Below, piece by piece: positions 1 to 9,851 of a stretch of 33,389 nt of DNA. The DNA is from Kiritimatiellia bacterium. GTDB lineage: Bacteria > Verrucomicrobiota > Kiritimatiellia > SLAD01. The stretch is taken from positions 1-33,389 of the forward strand of contig SKLK01000078.1 in assembly GCA_007123265.1 (NCBI GenBank), given 5' to 3'. The translations under genes were made by a program, and so were the position numbers. The notes beneath the pieces were generated by a model that made no database searches, was not told the origin of the DNA, and saw only the letters and a program-made list of their open reading frames with translations. The stretch's first letter is position 1. Each line of letters starts with the position of its first letter.

Positions 1-307
1 CCAGTGGTGGAATCGCCAGAATCGATTCGGGGATATATTGTCCATAGGCTGCGACAACAATGATGTCCGGCGCTAATTCCTTGATCGCCGTCACCGCGTC
101 CGGCGCCCCGACCCGTTCCGGGGTCCATACCGGCACACCGGCGGTTTCGGCGCAGATTTTGGCCGGGCAGGCGGCGAGTCGGCGATGGCGTCCTTTGGGC
201 CGGTCCGGCTGCGTCACCACCGCCGCAACCGTAAAGTCCGGATGCGCCAACAGCGCCTCTAATGCGGGACACGCCACATCACCTGATCCCATAAATAGTA
301 TGCGCAT
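1..307 (-). CDS. fmt: methionyl-tRNA formyltransferase, N-terminal part, truncated by the window edge
   Basis: Reverse strand from 307 reads MRILFMGSGDVACPALEALLAHPDFTVAAVVTQPDRPKGRHRR...APDIIVVAAYGQYIPESIL, typical of Fmt. Not in the ORF track because it runs off the edge. Confidence 0.9.
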   Translation of the reverse strand, partial: MRILFMGSGDVACPALEALLAHPDFTVAAVVTQPDRPKGRHRRLAACPAKICAETAGVPVWTPERVGAPDAVTAIKELAPDIIVVAAYGQYIPESILAIPPL

Positions 308-414
308 TCCTTGTTTCAGCTCCTTCGCATTTGCGTCATTCGCCGTACATACTATACTGCCGCGCATAGATTGCCAGTGCCAACTCCCGCAACAGCGATT
401 ATCTTTAATACCCG

Positions 415-2181
415 ATGCAACGAGCCATCATCCAATGGAAGCCCGCAACCGAGCCATCCGCCTTATGGTTGGATTTTGATCGTCCCGCCCGTCTGATCGA
501 AGCGTGGACCGGTGCCGATGTGCTACCTGCTTTGCAGGCGCTGGAAAACACCGTCCGAAATGGACAAGCGATCGCGGGCTACATCACCTACGAAGCGGCC
601 AGCGGCATGGACGCGGCACTAGCGACGCATCCGCGCGGTCCCCTGCCCCTTTTACAGTTCGGTGTTTTCCCCTCGTTTCGGGTCGAAAAAGCGTTTCCGG
701 TCTCAGCCGCGCCCTACCACATTGGCGCATGGAACCCGACGTATCCGCGCGCCGCCTATACGGCGGCGATTCAACGGATCAAGGAGTGGATCGAACAGGG
801 CCATACCTATCAAGTTAATCATACCTTCCAGTTGCAGGCCCGTTTCTCGGGCGCTGCGGCTGGCTGGTTTAATCGACTGCTCCAGACGCAGCAAGCGGCT
901 TACGGCGCGTATGTGGATGCCGGGGACGATGTCTTTTGCTCCGTATCGCCTGAGCTATTCTTCGCCCTCGATCGGGATTCCCTCACCTGCCGCCCGATGA
1001 AAGGCACCGCACGGCGGGGCGTAACCTGGCACGAGGATCAGGCGGCGAAGCAGGTTTTAGCGGCTTCCACAAAGAATCGGGCCGAGAATTTGATGATTGT
1101 GGATATGATGCGCAATGATTTAGGTCGGATTGCCCGCACCGGCAGTGTTGCCGTGCAGCAATTATTCGAGATCGAGCGGTATCCCACATTGCTGCAAATG
1201 ACCTCCAGCATCACCGCGCAAACCGACGCCGGGCTGGCAGAGATCGTTCAGGCCTTGTTCCCCTGCGCATCCATCACCGGCGCGCCCAAGGTGCGCACCA
1301 TGCAGTTGATTCGTGAACTGGAACCCGTTCCTCGTGGGATTTATACCGGCGCCATGGGCTTTGTCTTGCCGCATCATCCACTTACGCAGCGTTCCGGCCG
1401 ATTTGGTCAATTCAATGTCGCGATTCGTACCGCACACATTCGGCGCCGTGATCAAACGGTCACCTATGGGACCGGTGGCGGAATCGTCTGGGACTCCGAT
1501 GCCGAACATGAATACCGCGAATGCCAAACCAAAGCCCTGATCCTGACCCACACCCAACCTGACTTTCAATTGCTCGAGACGATGCGATGGACGCCCGCTC
1601 GCGGTATCTGGTTTTGGCCGCAACACCGGCAACGGCTACAGCAAAGTTCGGACTATTTTGGCTACCGATTTTGTGCCGACACCATTGCGCGGGATTTGGC
1701 TGATGCGACGGCGAATCTGGGGCGCGAGCGACATCGCGTGCGTTTACTGCTCAGCGCGAGTGGAGAAGTCGCTATCACGGCCACCCCCGTACCGACGGAG
1801 CGGTCCATTTGGCGGGTCGCATTGTCCGAGCATCCCGTCTCCAGTGACGATGTTTTTTTGTATCACAAAACCACACACCGCTCGGTCTACGACCAAGCGC
1901 TGGCCCGCCACCCGGGGATGGATGACGTGCTTTTATATAATGAGGCGGGACAACTCACCGAAAGCTGTCGCGCCAATGTAGTGCTCCGCTTGGACGGTTG
2001 TTGGTATACCCCACCCGCTCGATCCGGCTTGTTGAACGGGATACTGCGCCAGCACTGGCTACGCAAAGGCTGGATCCAGGAACGCACGCTGACACCCGAC
2101 GCCCTCCAGAAAGCGGACCGGATTTTACTGCTCAACGCCCTGCGCGGCCCCATTCAAGCCAAGCTCAAGCCCAAAATGTAA
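415..2181 (+). CDS. pabB: bifunctional aminodeoxychorismate synthase component I / aminodeoxychorismate lyase (PabB-PabC fusion)
   Basis: Chorismate-binding motifs (PMKGTARRG, ENLMIVDMMRNDLGRIA, PCASITGAPKVRTMQLI, YTGAMGF) followed by a class IV PLP lyase-like domain (LLETMRW, DDVLLYNEAGQLTESCRANVV, PPARSGLLNGILR). Confidence 0.9.
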   Translation: MQRAIIQWKPATEPSALWLDFDRPARLIEAWTGADVLPALQALENTVRNGQAIAGYITYEAASGMDAALATHPRGPLPLLQFGVFPSFRVEKAFPVSAAPYHIGAWNPTYPRAAYTAAIQRIKEWIEQGHTYQVNHTFQLQARFSGAAAGWFNRLLQTQQAAYGAYVDAGDDVFCSVSPELFFALDRDSLTCRPMKGTARRGVTWHEDQAAKQVLAASTKNRAENLMIVDMMRNDLGRIARTGSVAVQQLFEIERYPTLLQMTSSITAQTDAGLAEIVQALFPCASITGAPKVRTMQLIRELEPVPRGIYTGAMGFVLPHHPLTQRSGRFGQFNVAIRTAHIRRRDQTVTYGTGGGIVWDSDAEHEYRECQTKALILTHTQPDFQLLETMRWTPARGIWFWPQHRQRLQQSSDYFGYRFCADTIARDLADATANLGRERHRVRLLLSASGEVAITATPVPTERSIWRVALSEHPVSSDDVFLYHKTTHRSVYDQALARHPGMDDVLLYNEAGQLTESCRANVVLRLDGCWYTPPARSGLLNGILRQHWLRKGWIQERTLTPDALQKADRILLLNALRGPIQAKLKPKM

Positions 2182-2338
2182 CCCCCGCCAGATATTGAAA
2201 CATTTTTGTATCAATAAATAATTGGTGCCACAATTTTGTCGCGAATTTTCCGGCTAAAAACTAAAGTGTAATTTTTTATCCGCGAATTTTATCGAATTAA
2301 CGCGGCATTTGGGGTGTTTAGGTTGGCCCCCTTCTCTT

Positions 2339-2355
2339 TTGGCACACCGATTGCT
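2339..2355 (+). promoter_or_regulatory. sigma54 (RpoN) -24/-12 promoter for amtB-glnB
   Basis: TTGGCAC-ACCGA-TTGCT matches the TTGGCAC-N5-TTGCW consensus, about 75 nt upstream of the probable amtB ATG at 2429. Confidence 0.8.
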
Positions 2356-2428
2356 TATCTCCTTCCCGTCGCAGTGCATAGGGTGTGCATTGCAGAGCGA
2401 AAGCATATTCAGTGAAGGAGAACAACGT

Positions 2429-3796
2429 ATGAAAAAACCCGTGCTGTATACGGTGTTTCTGCTATTTGCCTTGTCTGTCGTTGGCTTGCCCGTTGCAAGT
2501 ATGGCGTATGACGTTGAGGGGGCGGTAGCTGAAGCGATTGATGAAATCGAAGAATTGGCCGATGTCTCGGCGATGGATGCAATGTTTTGGGCGAGCAACA
2601 CCTGGATGCTGGTGGCGACCTTTCTCGTCTTCCTCATGCACCTCGGCTTTGCATCGCTTGAAGCGGGTATGACCCGGGCGAAAAATACCGTCAACATTCT
2701 ATTTAAGAATACGGCGATCATTTCAATCGGTATCCTGACCTATGCGCTGGTGGGCTTCAACTTGATGTACCCCGGCGACTTTTCCATCGGCGAATTCTTC
2801 GGTTTTGCCGGCTTTGGCATTGGCGGATTGTATGACGGCATCATTGTCGAAGATGGTGTTCAGGCCTTTACGGGCTGGACGGACTTTATCTTTCAGGCCA
2901 TGTTTGCCGCAACCGCGGCCACGATTGTTTCCGGTGCGGTGGCGGAGCGCATCAAGCTCCACAGCTTCCTGCTGGTAACCACGCTCTATGTGGCCTTTGT
3001 CTATCCCTGGCTGGGTAGCTGGCAGTGGGGTGGCGGCTGGCTCGACCAAATGGGCTTCTACGATTTCGCGGGGTCCACCTTGGTGCATTCGGTCGGTGGC
3101 TGGGCGGCCTTGGCGGGTGTAATCCTGCTTGGCCCGCGTCTGGGTAAGTATGTGAATGGTTCGATCAAGCCGATTGTGGGCCACAACATGCCGCTCGCTA
3201 CGATCGGGGTGTTCCTGCTCTGGCTCGGCTGGTTCGGTTTCAACGGCGGCTCGGTGCTGTCGGCGGATCCGGAAATGGTATCCTTCGTCTTTGTCACCAC
3301 GGCTATCGCGGCCTCATCGGGCGTGATTGGCGCCATGCTCTTGTCCTGGTTCCTGCAGAAGAAGCCGGACTTGACGATGGCCCTGAACGGTGCCTTGGCG
3401 GGCTTGGTCGGCATTACCGCCGGCGCGGACGTGGTAAGCGTCTCCAGCGCCGTGATCATCGGCTTCATCGCCGGTCTGATCGTGGTCGTCTCGGTGATGG
3501 GCTTGGACCGTGCGAAACTGGATGACCCCGTCGGCGCGATTTCCGTCCACTTGACCTGCGGCATCTGGGGCACCCTGGCCGTCGGCATCTTCAGCAGCGA
3601 GTTTTCCATTGTCACCCAATTGATTGGTGTCGTGGCCTACGGTGTAGTAGCGTTTGCTGCCGCGTTGATCATCTTCGGTGCCGTCAAGGCGACGATTGGT
3701 ATCCGCGTGAGCGAAGAGGAGGAGATGGTTGGCTTGGATATCGGCGAGCATGGTATGGAAGCCTACTCGGGATTCGAAATCTACACGACGCAGTGA
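2429..3796 (+). CDS. amtB: ammonium transporter (Amt/Rh family)
   Basis: Amt signatures (FASLEAGMTRAKNTVNILFKN, DFAGSTLVHSVGGWAALAG, GHNMPLATIGVFLLWLGWFGFNGGS). ATG at 2429 is preceded by AAGGAG and followed by a signal peptide; the ORF-track start at 2309 lies upstream of the sigma54 promoter. Confidence 0.95.
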   Translation: MKKPVLYTVFLLFALSVVGLPVASMAYDVEGAVAEAIDEIEELADVSAMDAMFWASNTWMLVATFLVFLMHLGFASLEAGMTRAKNTVNILFKNTAIISIGILTYALVGFNLMYPGDFSIGEFFGFAGFGIGGLYDGIIVEDGVQAFTGWTDFIFQAMFAATAATIVSGAVAERIKLHSFLLVTTLYVAFVYPWLGSWQWGGGWLDQMGFYDFAGSTLVHSVGGWAALAGVILLGPRLGKYVNGSIKPIVGHNMPLATIGVFLLWLGWFGFNGGSVLSADPEMVSFVFVTTAIAASSGVIGAMLLSWFLQKKPDLTMALNGALAGLVGITAGADVVSVSSAVIIGFIAGLIVVVSVMGLDRAKLDDPVGAISVHLTCGIWGTLAVGIFSSEFSIVTQLIGVVAYGVVAFAAALIIFGAVKATIGIRVSEEEEMVGLDIGEHGMEAYSGFEIYTTQ

Positions 3797-3827
3797 TCGT
3801 CGATAACTTATTACAGGAGAAAGAACG

Positions 3828-4172
3828 ATGAAATTAATTGTGGCCTATATCCAACCCGAGCGCCTAAACGCGGTGAAGCAAGCGCTCTACGAGAAAGAGG
3901 TGTACCGCCTCTCCGTGATGAACGCCCTCGGCTGCGGCCAGCAAAAGGGCTATCACGAGAGCTATCGCGGATCTGATATCGAGGTGAACCTGCTCAAGAA
4001 GGTGCGCCTGGAAGTGGCCGTGAATGACGAATTCACGGACAGCACGGTCGACGCCATTATCAAGGGCGCCCGTACCGGCAAGATCGGCGACGGCAAAATC
4101 TTTGTCCTCGACCTGCCCGAATGCATCCGCATCCGGACCGGTGAAAAGGGCAAGGAAGCAATCGGTGGTTAA
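3828..4172 (+). CDS. glnB: PII family nitrogen regulatory protein (Tyr51 replaced by Ile)
   Basis: 114-aa PII protein directly after amtB, RBS AGGAG. T-loop reads [25 protein letters not shown]. Confidence 0.93.
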   Translation: MKLIVAYIQPERLNAVKQALYEKEVYRLSVMNALGCGQQKGYHESYRGSDIEVNLLKKVRLEVAVNDEFTDSTVDAIIKGARTGKIGDGKIFVLDLPECIRIRTGEKGKEAIGG

Positions 4173-4184
4173 GTAAACCTTAAG

Positions 4185-4260
4185 CGGGTGCTGTTCCGGA
4201 GTCAAACGGTGACATCAACATCTGGGGGATTGATGAACCTGTTTCCCGGTGCAGCACCCG
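4185..4260 (+). ncRNA. nested inverted-repeat structure, possible structured RNA element
   Basis: CGGGTGCTG(4185-4193)/CAGCACCCG(4252-4260), inner CCGG/CCGG after a 2x2 internal loop, then a possible GGT..CATCAA/TTGATG..ACC helix. No U-tract follows. Confidence 0.35.
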
Positions 4261-4365
4261 TCTTCAAATACAAAAAAAGTTGGCCTCCCCCGGAAATAAA
4301 CACATAATAATCATCCCAAGGATCGTGATGGGCATGGTCTGAGGGGTAAGCAGGAGAAAGCGAAT

Positions 4366-5091
4366 ATGAACAAAGTGAGTAAAGTAGTAGGTGCCGGTTT
4401 GTTGGCCGGAGCCATCATGGCTGGGCCAGCAACAGTTGAAGCGACGGAAGTCACGATCGGGGCCGATATCGCCTCGTCTTATGTCTTTCGTGGTATCACC
4501 CTTAACAAGGATGCGGTTATCCAGCCCTCCTTGTTGGCTGAGCATGAAAGCGGATTCGGGATTGAAGTCTGGGCAAACTTCGATATCGGCGATGATAACG
4601 GGGCATTCGAAGAACGTCAGTTCTCGGAAGTCGATTTTGTCGTCTTCTACGGCTATGACCTCGATTTTGCCTCCGTGGAAATCGGCTACACCGAATACAT
4701 CGAAGAAATTGGCGATGCGTTCCGCGAAGGGTATATCAGCCTCGGTACCGGCGTGGCTGGGTTCGATGTGGGTTTGACCTATTACCAAGGGTTCCAGGGG
4801 AGCGACGAAAACTATATTGAGCTGTCCGCGGGATACGGCCTAGAGGTCATCGAAGGCTTGGAAGTAGGCATCGGCGGTCATATCGGCTGGGGTGGCAAGG
4901 GCGCCACGGCTGGTGGCAAAGCTGGTTTTCATGACTACCTCGTCGGCTTGAGCGCAGCCTATGAAGTGCTCGAAGGCCTGGAAGTCAGCGCCTTCTTTAA
5001 CTACGTCGGCAGCTTGGACAGTGATGTCCTGCCGGATGATGATGTCCGCGAGGACTTTGTGGGCGGCCTTGGCGTGTACTACACGTTCTAA
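4366..5091 (+). CDS. outer-membrane protein, TorF/Gcw_chp-like putative porin
   Basis: Signal peptide; N-terminal DIASSYVFRGITLNKDAVIQPSL motif resembling the TorF family (xSxYxFRGIxxx); alternating beta-barrel pattern ending in YYTF with terminal Phe. Confidence 0.75.
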   Translation: MNKVSKVVGAGLLAGAIMAGPATVEATEVTIGADIASSYVFRGITLNKDAVIQPSLLAEHESGFGIEVWANFDIGDDNGAFEERQFSEVDFVVFYGYDLDFASVEIGYTEYIEEIGDAFREGYISLGTGVAGFDVGLTYYQGFQGSDENYIELSAGYGLEVIEGLEVGIGGHIGWGGKGATAGGKAGFHDYLVGLSAAYEVLEGLEVSAFFNYVGSLDSDVLPDDDVREDFVGGLGVYYTF

Positions 5092-5114
5092 TCGTCGCGC
5101 ATAGATCAAAAGAG

Positions 5115-5143
5115 CCCCGACGCATTTGCGTCGGGGTTTTTTT
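5115..5143 (+). terminator. Rho-independent terminator after the porin gene
   Basis: CCCCGACGC-ATTT-GCGTCGGGG followed by TTTTTTT. Confidence 0.92.
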
Positions 5144-5267
5144 GTTATTTTATCTGTTTTCCGACTTTCATTCTGACACAATATCGCTATATTTCCCCAT
5201 CGAGTCGACCGTTCCACCTTTACAACAAGGGGTGCGGTGTATCTAGCAGGGTGAATAAGGGCAGTTT

Positions 5268-8200
5268 ATGAGGACTAAAATACCATACCATCTGGGCCGC
5301 GCCGGCTATCCGGAGCCACAGGGATTGTACCATCCCGCCTTCGAACATGACGCCTGCGGCGTCGGCATGATTTGCAACTTGAAGGGCGAAAAATCCCATT
5401 CGATCATCGAAAACGCCCTGCAAATCCTTGAAAACCTCTCCCACCGAGGCGCTTGCGGGTGCGATGAGAAGACCGGTGATGGTGCCGGGATCCTGATGCA
5501 GATGCCGCATAAATTCATTGCCAAAGTTGCCGGTGCCGAAGGCTTCAATGTCGGCGACCCGGAGGATTATGCCGTCGGCGTTGTCTTTTTACCCCGCAAG
5601 GCGGAGGAACAAGCCTACTGTCGCGAACAACTGGAGGCGGTCGTACGGGCGGAAGGCCAGGATTTCCTCGGGTGGCGCAGCCTTCAAGTCCACAACGAAT
5701 ACCTGGGCGATATTGCTCTCGCGGTCGAACCGGTGATCGAGCAGGTCTTCATCAAGCGCGGCAGCGGACTCAAGGATGTCGCCCATTTTGAGCGCAAGCT
5801 CTATATCATCCGTAAACGTATCGAACGCGTGATCCGCGAATCCGAGCTGGAAGAAAAGAACTATTTCTATATCTCCAGCCTCTCTTCGCAAACGCTGGTC
5901 TACAAGGGCTTGCTGCTGGCGGACCAAATCAAGCCGTTCTTTTCGGATTTGACGGACCCCGACATGGTCAGCGGCCTGGCCTTGGTGCATCAACGCTACA
6001 GTACCAACACCTTCCCCACATGGGATCTGGCCCAGCCGTTCCGCTTTTTATGTCACAACGGCGAAATCAACACCGTTCGCGGCAATACCAACTGGATGAA
6101 CGCCCGCCAGTACAAATTTGCGTCGGACCTGTTCGGCGATGACATCGAAAAACTGTTCCCGATCATCACGCCGGGCGTCAGTGACTCCGCAGCATTGGAC
6201 AATGCCGTGGAACTTCTGTACCACACCGGTCGCTCATTGCCACATGCGATGATGATGCTGATTCCGGAGGCCTGGCAAAATCATGAAACCATGCCCGACG
6301 ATAAGCGGGCTTTCTACGAGTACCACGCTTCCATGATGGAGCCATGGGACGGCCCCGCCTCGATCCCTTTCACCGACGGCAAATGCATCGGCGCCGTGCT
6401 GGACCGTAACGGACTGCGGCCTTCCCGCTACACGGTGACCAAGGACGGTTTTGTCATTATGGGCTCGGAAAGCGGCGTGATCGAAGTCGATCCGGCTAAC
6501 GTCGCTGCACAGGGCCGGCTCCAGCCCGGACGTATGTTCCTGGTCGATACGGAGCAAGGCCGGATTATCGACGACGAGGAAATCAAAAGCGAGATGGCCG
6601 CCCGCCGCCCCTACCGCGCTTGGCTAAACAAGTGTCTCGTGCGCTTCGACCGGCTACCGCAACCGCAAAAGGTGCCGCACACAAATTTCGAAACGCTGAC
6701 CACGCGGCAACAGCAATTCGGGTATACCCTGGAGGATCTCAAAATCATTTTGGGCCCGATGGCAAAAGCGGGCAAAGAACCCATCGGCTCGATGGGCGAT
6801 GACACGCCGTTGGCGGTCTTGTCGAACCGGTCCCGCTTGCTCTACGACTATTTCAAGCAACTGTTTGCGCAGGTAACCAATCCCCCACTGGACGCCATCC
6901 GCGAAGAATTGGTCACCTCCTTGCATTCTACCCTGGGCAGTCGCCAAAACCTGTTTGAAGAGACCCCGGACCATTGCCATCAATTCCGTATCGATCAACC
7001 GATCTTGACCAACCGCGAGATTGCCCAGATTCGTGACATGTATATTGGCGACATCCGCGCGGAAACCCTGCCGATTCTATTTAAAGCCGAGTATGGCGCC
7101 GCAGGCTTACAACGTGCGCTGGACGAATTGTTCGAGTCTGCGGTCCGGGCCGTGGACAATGGCGCCACGATTCTGATTCTATCCGATCGGGGCGCCAATG
7201 CGGAGCTGGCCCCGATACCGGCGCTGCTGGCCTCTGCGGGTGTGCATCATCATCTGATTCGCGAACATCGACGGGTCCAATGCAATATTGTCGTGGAAAG
7301 CGCCGAGCCGCGTGAAGTGCATCACTTTGCCCTCCTGATCGGTTACGGGATCGGCGCCATCAACCCGTATTTGGCCTTTGAAACGATCGAAGACATGGTC
7401 GCGCGGGGCGTCACACAGGACGTACCGCCCGAAGTTGCGCGCCGCAATTACATTAAATCGATTGGCCAAGGCCTGCTGAAGGTTATGTCCAAGATGGGCA
7501 TTTCCACCCTCAAAAGCTACCACGGCGCCCAGATTTTCGAGGCGGTGGGGCTGCACGCATCCGTTATTGAGCGCTACTTCACTGGCACGCCTTCACGAAT
7601 TGGCGGGATTGGTTTGGATGTCATTGCGGAAGAGGCCTTGATTCGGCATCGGCGGGCGTACCCGGACAAGCAGGTGCCCGAAAATCTTGGTTTGGATGTG
7701 GGCGGGCTCTATCAGTGGCGGCGCGGCGGGGAATACCATCAATTCAACCCCATCACCGTTGCTAAACTCCAACAGGCCACGAAGATTCGGGATGAAAAGT
7801 CCTACATGGAATACGCGGACTTCATCAACAAACAGAACAAGGAAATTGGTACCCTTCGCGGGCTAATGGAGTTTAAGAGCGAGGCCGATCCGATTCCCTT
7901 GGACGAGGTAGAACCGTGGACCGAAATCGTGAAGCGATTCAAGACCGGGGCCATGTCCTACGGCTCGATCAGCAAGGAAGCGCATGAGTCCTTGGCGATT
8001 GCCATGAACCAAATCGGCGGCAAAAGCAATAGCGGCGAAGGCGGCGAAGACGAAGACCGGTTCCAGCCGGACGCCGATGGCAAATGGCGCAACAGCGCGA
8101 TCAAACAGATCGCGTCCGGTCGCTTTGGCGTGACGAGTCACTATCTAGTCAACGCCAAGGAATTACAGATCAAGATGGCCCAGGGCGCTAAGCCCGGTGA

Positions 8201-9842
8201 GGGCGGACAGTTGCCGGGCGAGAAAGTCTATCCGGATATTGCCAAGACGCGGCATTCCACTCCGTATGTGGGACTCATTTCGCCGCCGCCCCACCATGAC
8301 ATCTATTCAATTGAAGACCTGGCCCAGCTAATCCATGACTTGAAGAACGCGAATGCCGACGCGCGGGTCAATGTGAAGCTCGTATCGGAAGTGGGTGTCG
8401 GCACTGTCGCCGCCGGGGTATCCAAAGGCAAAGCCGATGTGGTGCTGATCAGCGGCTTTGACGGCGGTACCGGTGCCTCCCCGCAAACCTCGCTGAAACA
8501 TGCGGGTCTGCCCTGGGAACTTGGGTTGGCGGAAACGCATCAGACCCTTGTGTTGAACGATTTGCGCAGCCGGATTGTGGTGGAATGCGATGGTCAAATG
8601 AAGACCGGACGCGATGTCGCGATTGCCTGCTTGCTAGGCGCCGAGGAATTTGGCTTTTCGACTGCGCCACTGGTTGTGATGGGCTGCATCATGATGCGGG
8701 TCTGCCATTTGAACACCTGCCCGGTCGGGATCGCCACGCAGGACCCGGATCTCCGCAAAAAGTTCACCGGTCAGCCGGATCATGTAATCAACTATTTCTA
8801 TCTTGTCGCGAATGAATTGCGTCGCATCATGGCCCAGCTCGGTTTCCGCACGGTTAACGAAATGGTGGGGCGCGCGGATAAGTTGATCATGCGTGATGCG
8901 CAACAGCATTGGAAAGCCAAGGGACTGGACTTCTCCATGATTCTAAAGAAGCCCGATGTGCCAGACACGGTGGGCGTCTACTGCTCCCAAGCGCAGGATC
9001 ACGGCTTGGCGGATGCGCTGGACAACCGGCTGATTGAGCTGGCGGAGCCGGCCCTGAGCCGACGCGAACGGGTTGAGGAAACCGTCCGCGTCCGGAACAT
9101 CAACCGTACCGTGGGCACCATGTTAAGTAGCCGCATATCCCGTGCGTTCGGTGCCGACGGACTGCCCGATGATACCATCACCTTCCATGTCGAAGGATCG
9201 TGCGGGCAAAGCTTCAGTGCGTTTGGGGCGCGCGGATTGACCTTTGACATTCGCGGTGACGCAAATGATTACTTTGGCAAGGGCCTCTCCGGCGGAAAAC
9301 TTGTGATTCGGCCGCCGGAAGCCGCTGACTTTGTCGCTGAGGACAACATCATCATCGGCAACGTCGCCTTTTATGGTGCCACCAGCGGTGAGGCCTATAT
9401 CCGGGGGATGGCGGGCGAGCGCTTTTGTGTGCGGAACAGCGGCGTAAACGCCGTGGTGGAAGGTGTCGGCGATCACGGCTGTGAATACATGACCGGCGGG
9501 CGGGTCGTCGTACTCGGCTCAACCGGACGGAATTTCGCGGCGGGCATGAGTGGCGGCATTGCTTACGTCTTTGATCAGGTGGGCGACTTTGCCTCGGCGC
9601 GTTGCAATCAGGAAATGGTTGAGTTGGAGGCCGTGACAGAGACCGATGACATCGCCGAATTACGCGGTTTGATCGAGCGACATATTCGCTACACGGACAG
9701 CGCGGTCGCGAAACGTATCTTGGACCGTTGGTCCTATACCTTAACCCAGTTCGTCAAAGTCATGCCCACCGATTATAAGCGGGCGCTGGAACGACTGGCG
9801 AAGGAAGCCGCCGAAACCGTTGAACCGGCGATGATGATTTAA
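5268..9842 (+). CDS. gltB: glutamate synthase large subunit
   Basis: 1524 aa; [14 protein letters not shown] class II amidotransferase N-terminus, [82 protein letters not shown]-terminal GXGXG domain. Confidence 0.98.
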   Translation: MRTKIPYHLGRAGYPEPQGLYHPAFEHDACGVGMICNLKGEKSHSIIENALQILENLSHRGACGCDEKTGDGAGILMQMPHKFIAKVAGAEGFNVGDPEDYAVGVVFLPRKAEEQAYCREQLEAVVRAEGQDFLGWRSLQVHNEYLGDIALAVEPVIEQVFIKRGSGLKDVAHFERKLYIIRKRIERVIRESELEEKNYFYISSLSSQTLVYKGLLLADQIKPFFSDLTDPDMVSGLALVHQRYSTNTFPTWDLAQPFRFLCHNGEINTVRGNTNWMNARQYKFASDLFGDDIEKLFPIITPGVSDSAALDNAVELLYHTGRSLPHAMMMLIPEAWQNHETMPDDKRAFYEYHASMMEPWDGPASIPFTDGKCIGAVLDRNGLRPSRYTVTKDGFVIMGSESGVIEVDPANVAAQGRLQPGRMFLVDTEQGRIIDDEEIKSEMAARRPYRAWLNKCLVRFDRLPQPQKVPHTNFETLTTRQQQFGYTLEDLKIILGPMAKAGKEPIGSMGDDTPLAVLSNRSRLLYDYFKQLFAQVTNPPLDAIREELVTSLHSTLGSRQNLFEETPDHCHQFRIDQPILTNREIAQIRDMYIGDIRAETLPILFKAEYGAAGLQRALDELFESAVRAVDNGATILILSDRGANAELAPIPALLASAGVHHHLIREHRRVQCNIVVESAEPREVHHFALLIGYGIGAINPYLAFETIEDMVARGVTQDVPPEVARRNYIKSIGQGLLKVMSKMGISTLKSYHGAQIFEAVGLHASVIERYFTGTPSRIGGIGLDVIAEEALIRHRRAYPDKQVPENLGLDVGGLYQWRRGGEYHQFNPITVAKLQQATKIRDEKSYMEYADFINKQNKEIGTLRGLMEFKSEADPIPLDEVEPWTEIVKRFKTGAMSYGSISKEAHESLAIAMNQIGGKSNSGEGGEDEDRFQPDADGKWRNSAIKQIASGRFGVTSHYLVNAKELQIKMAQGAKPGEGGQLPGEKVYPDIAKTRHSTPYVGLISPPPHHDIYSIEDLAQLIHDLKNANADARVNVKLVSEVGVGTVAAGVSKGKADVVLISGFDGGTGASPQTSLKHAGLPWELGLAETHQTLVLNDLRSRIVVECDGQMKTGRDVAIACLLGAEEFGFSTAPLVVMGCIMMRVCHLNTCPVGIATQDPDLRKKFTGQPDHVINYFYLVANELRRIMAQLGFRTVNEMVGRADKLIMRDAQQHWKAKGLDFSMILKKPDVPDTVGVYCSQAQDHGLADALDNRLIELAEPALSRRERVEETVRVRNINRTVGTMLSSRISRAFGADGLPDDTITFHVEGSCGQSFSAFGARGLTFDIRGDANDYFGKGLSGGKLVIRPPEAADFVAEDNIIIGNVAFYGATSGEAYIRGMAGERFCVRNSGVNAVVEGVGDHGCEYMTGGRVVVLGSTGRNFAAGMSGGIAYVFDQVGDFASARCNQEMVELEAVTETDDIAELRGLIERHIRYTDSAVAKRILDRWSYTLTQFVKVMPTDYKRALERLAKEAAETVEPAMMI

Positions 9843-9851
9843 GGAGTAGCC

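Noticed and set aside
2309-2428. ORF-track N-terminal extension of the ammonium transporter
   Set aside because: It spans the sigma54 promoter, and the ATG at 2429 has a Shine-Dalgarno and a proper signal peptide.
5161-5267. Possible sigma54 site (CTGACAC-AATAT-CGCTA) upstream of gltB
   Set aside because: Mismatches at the invariant GG of the -24 and the -12 TTGC elements.
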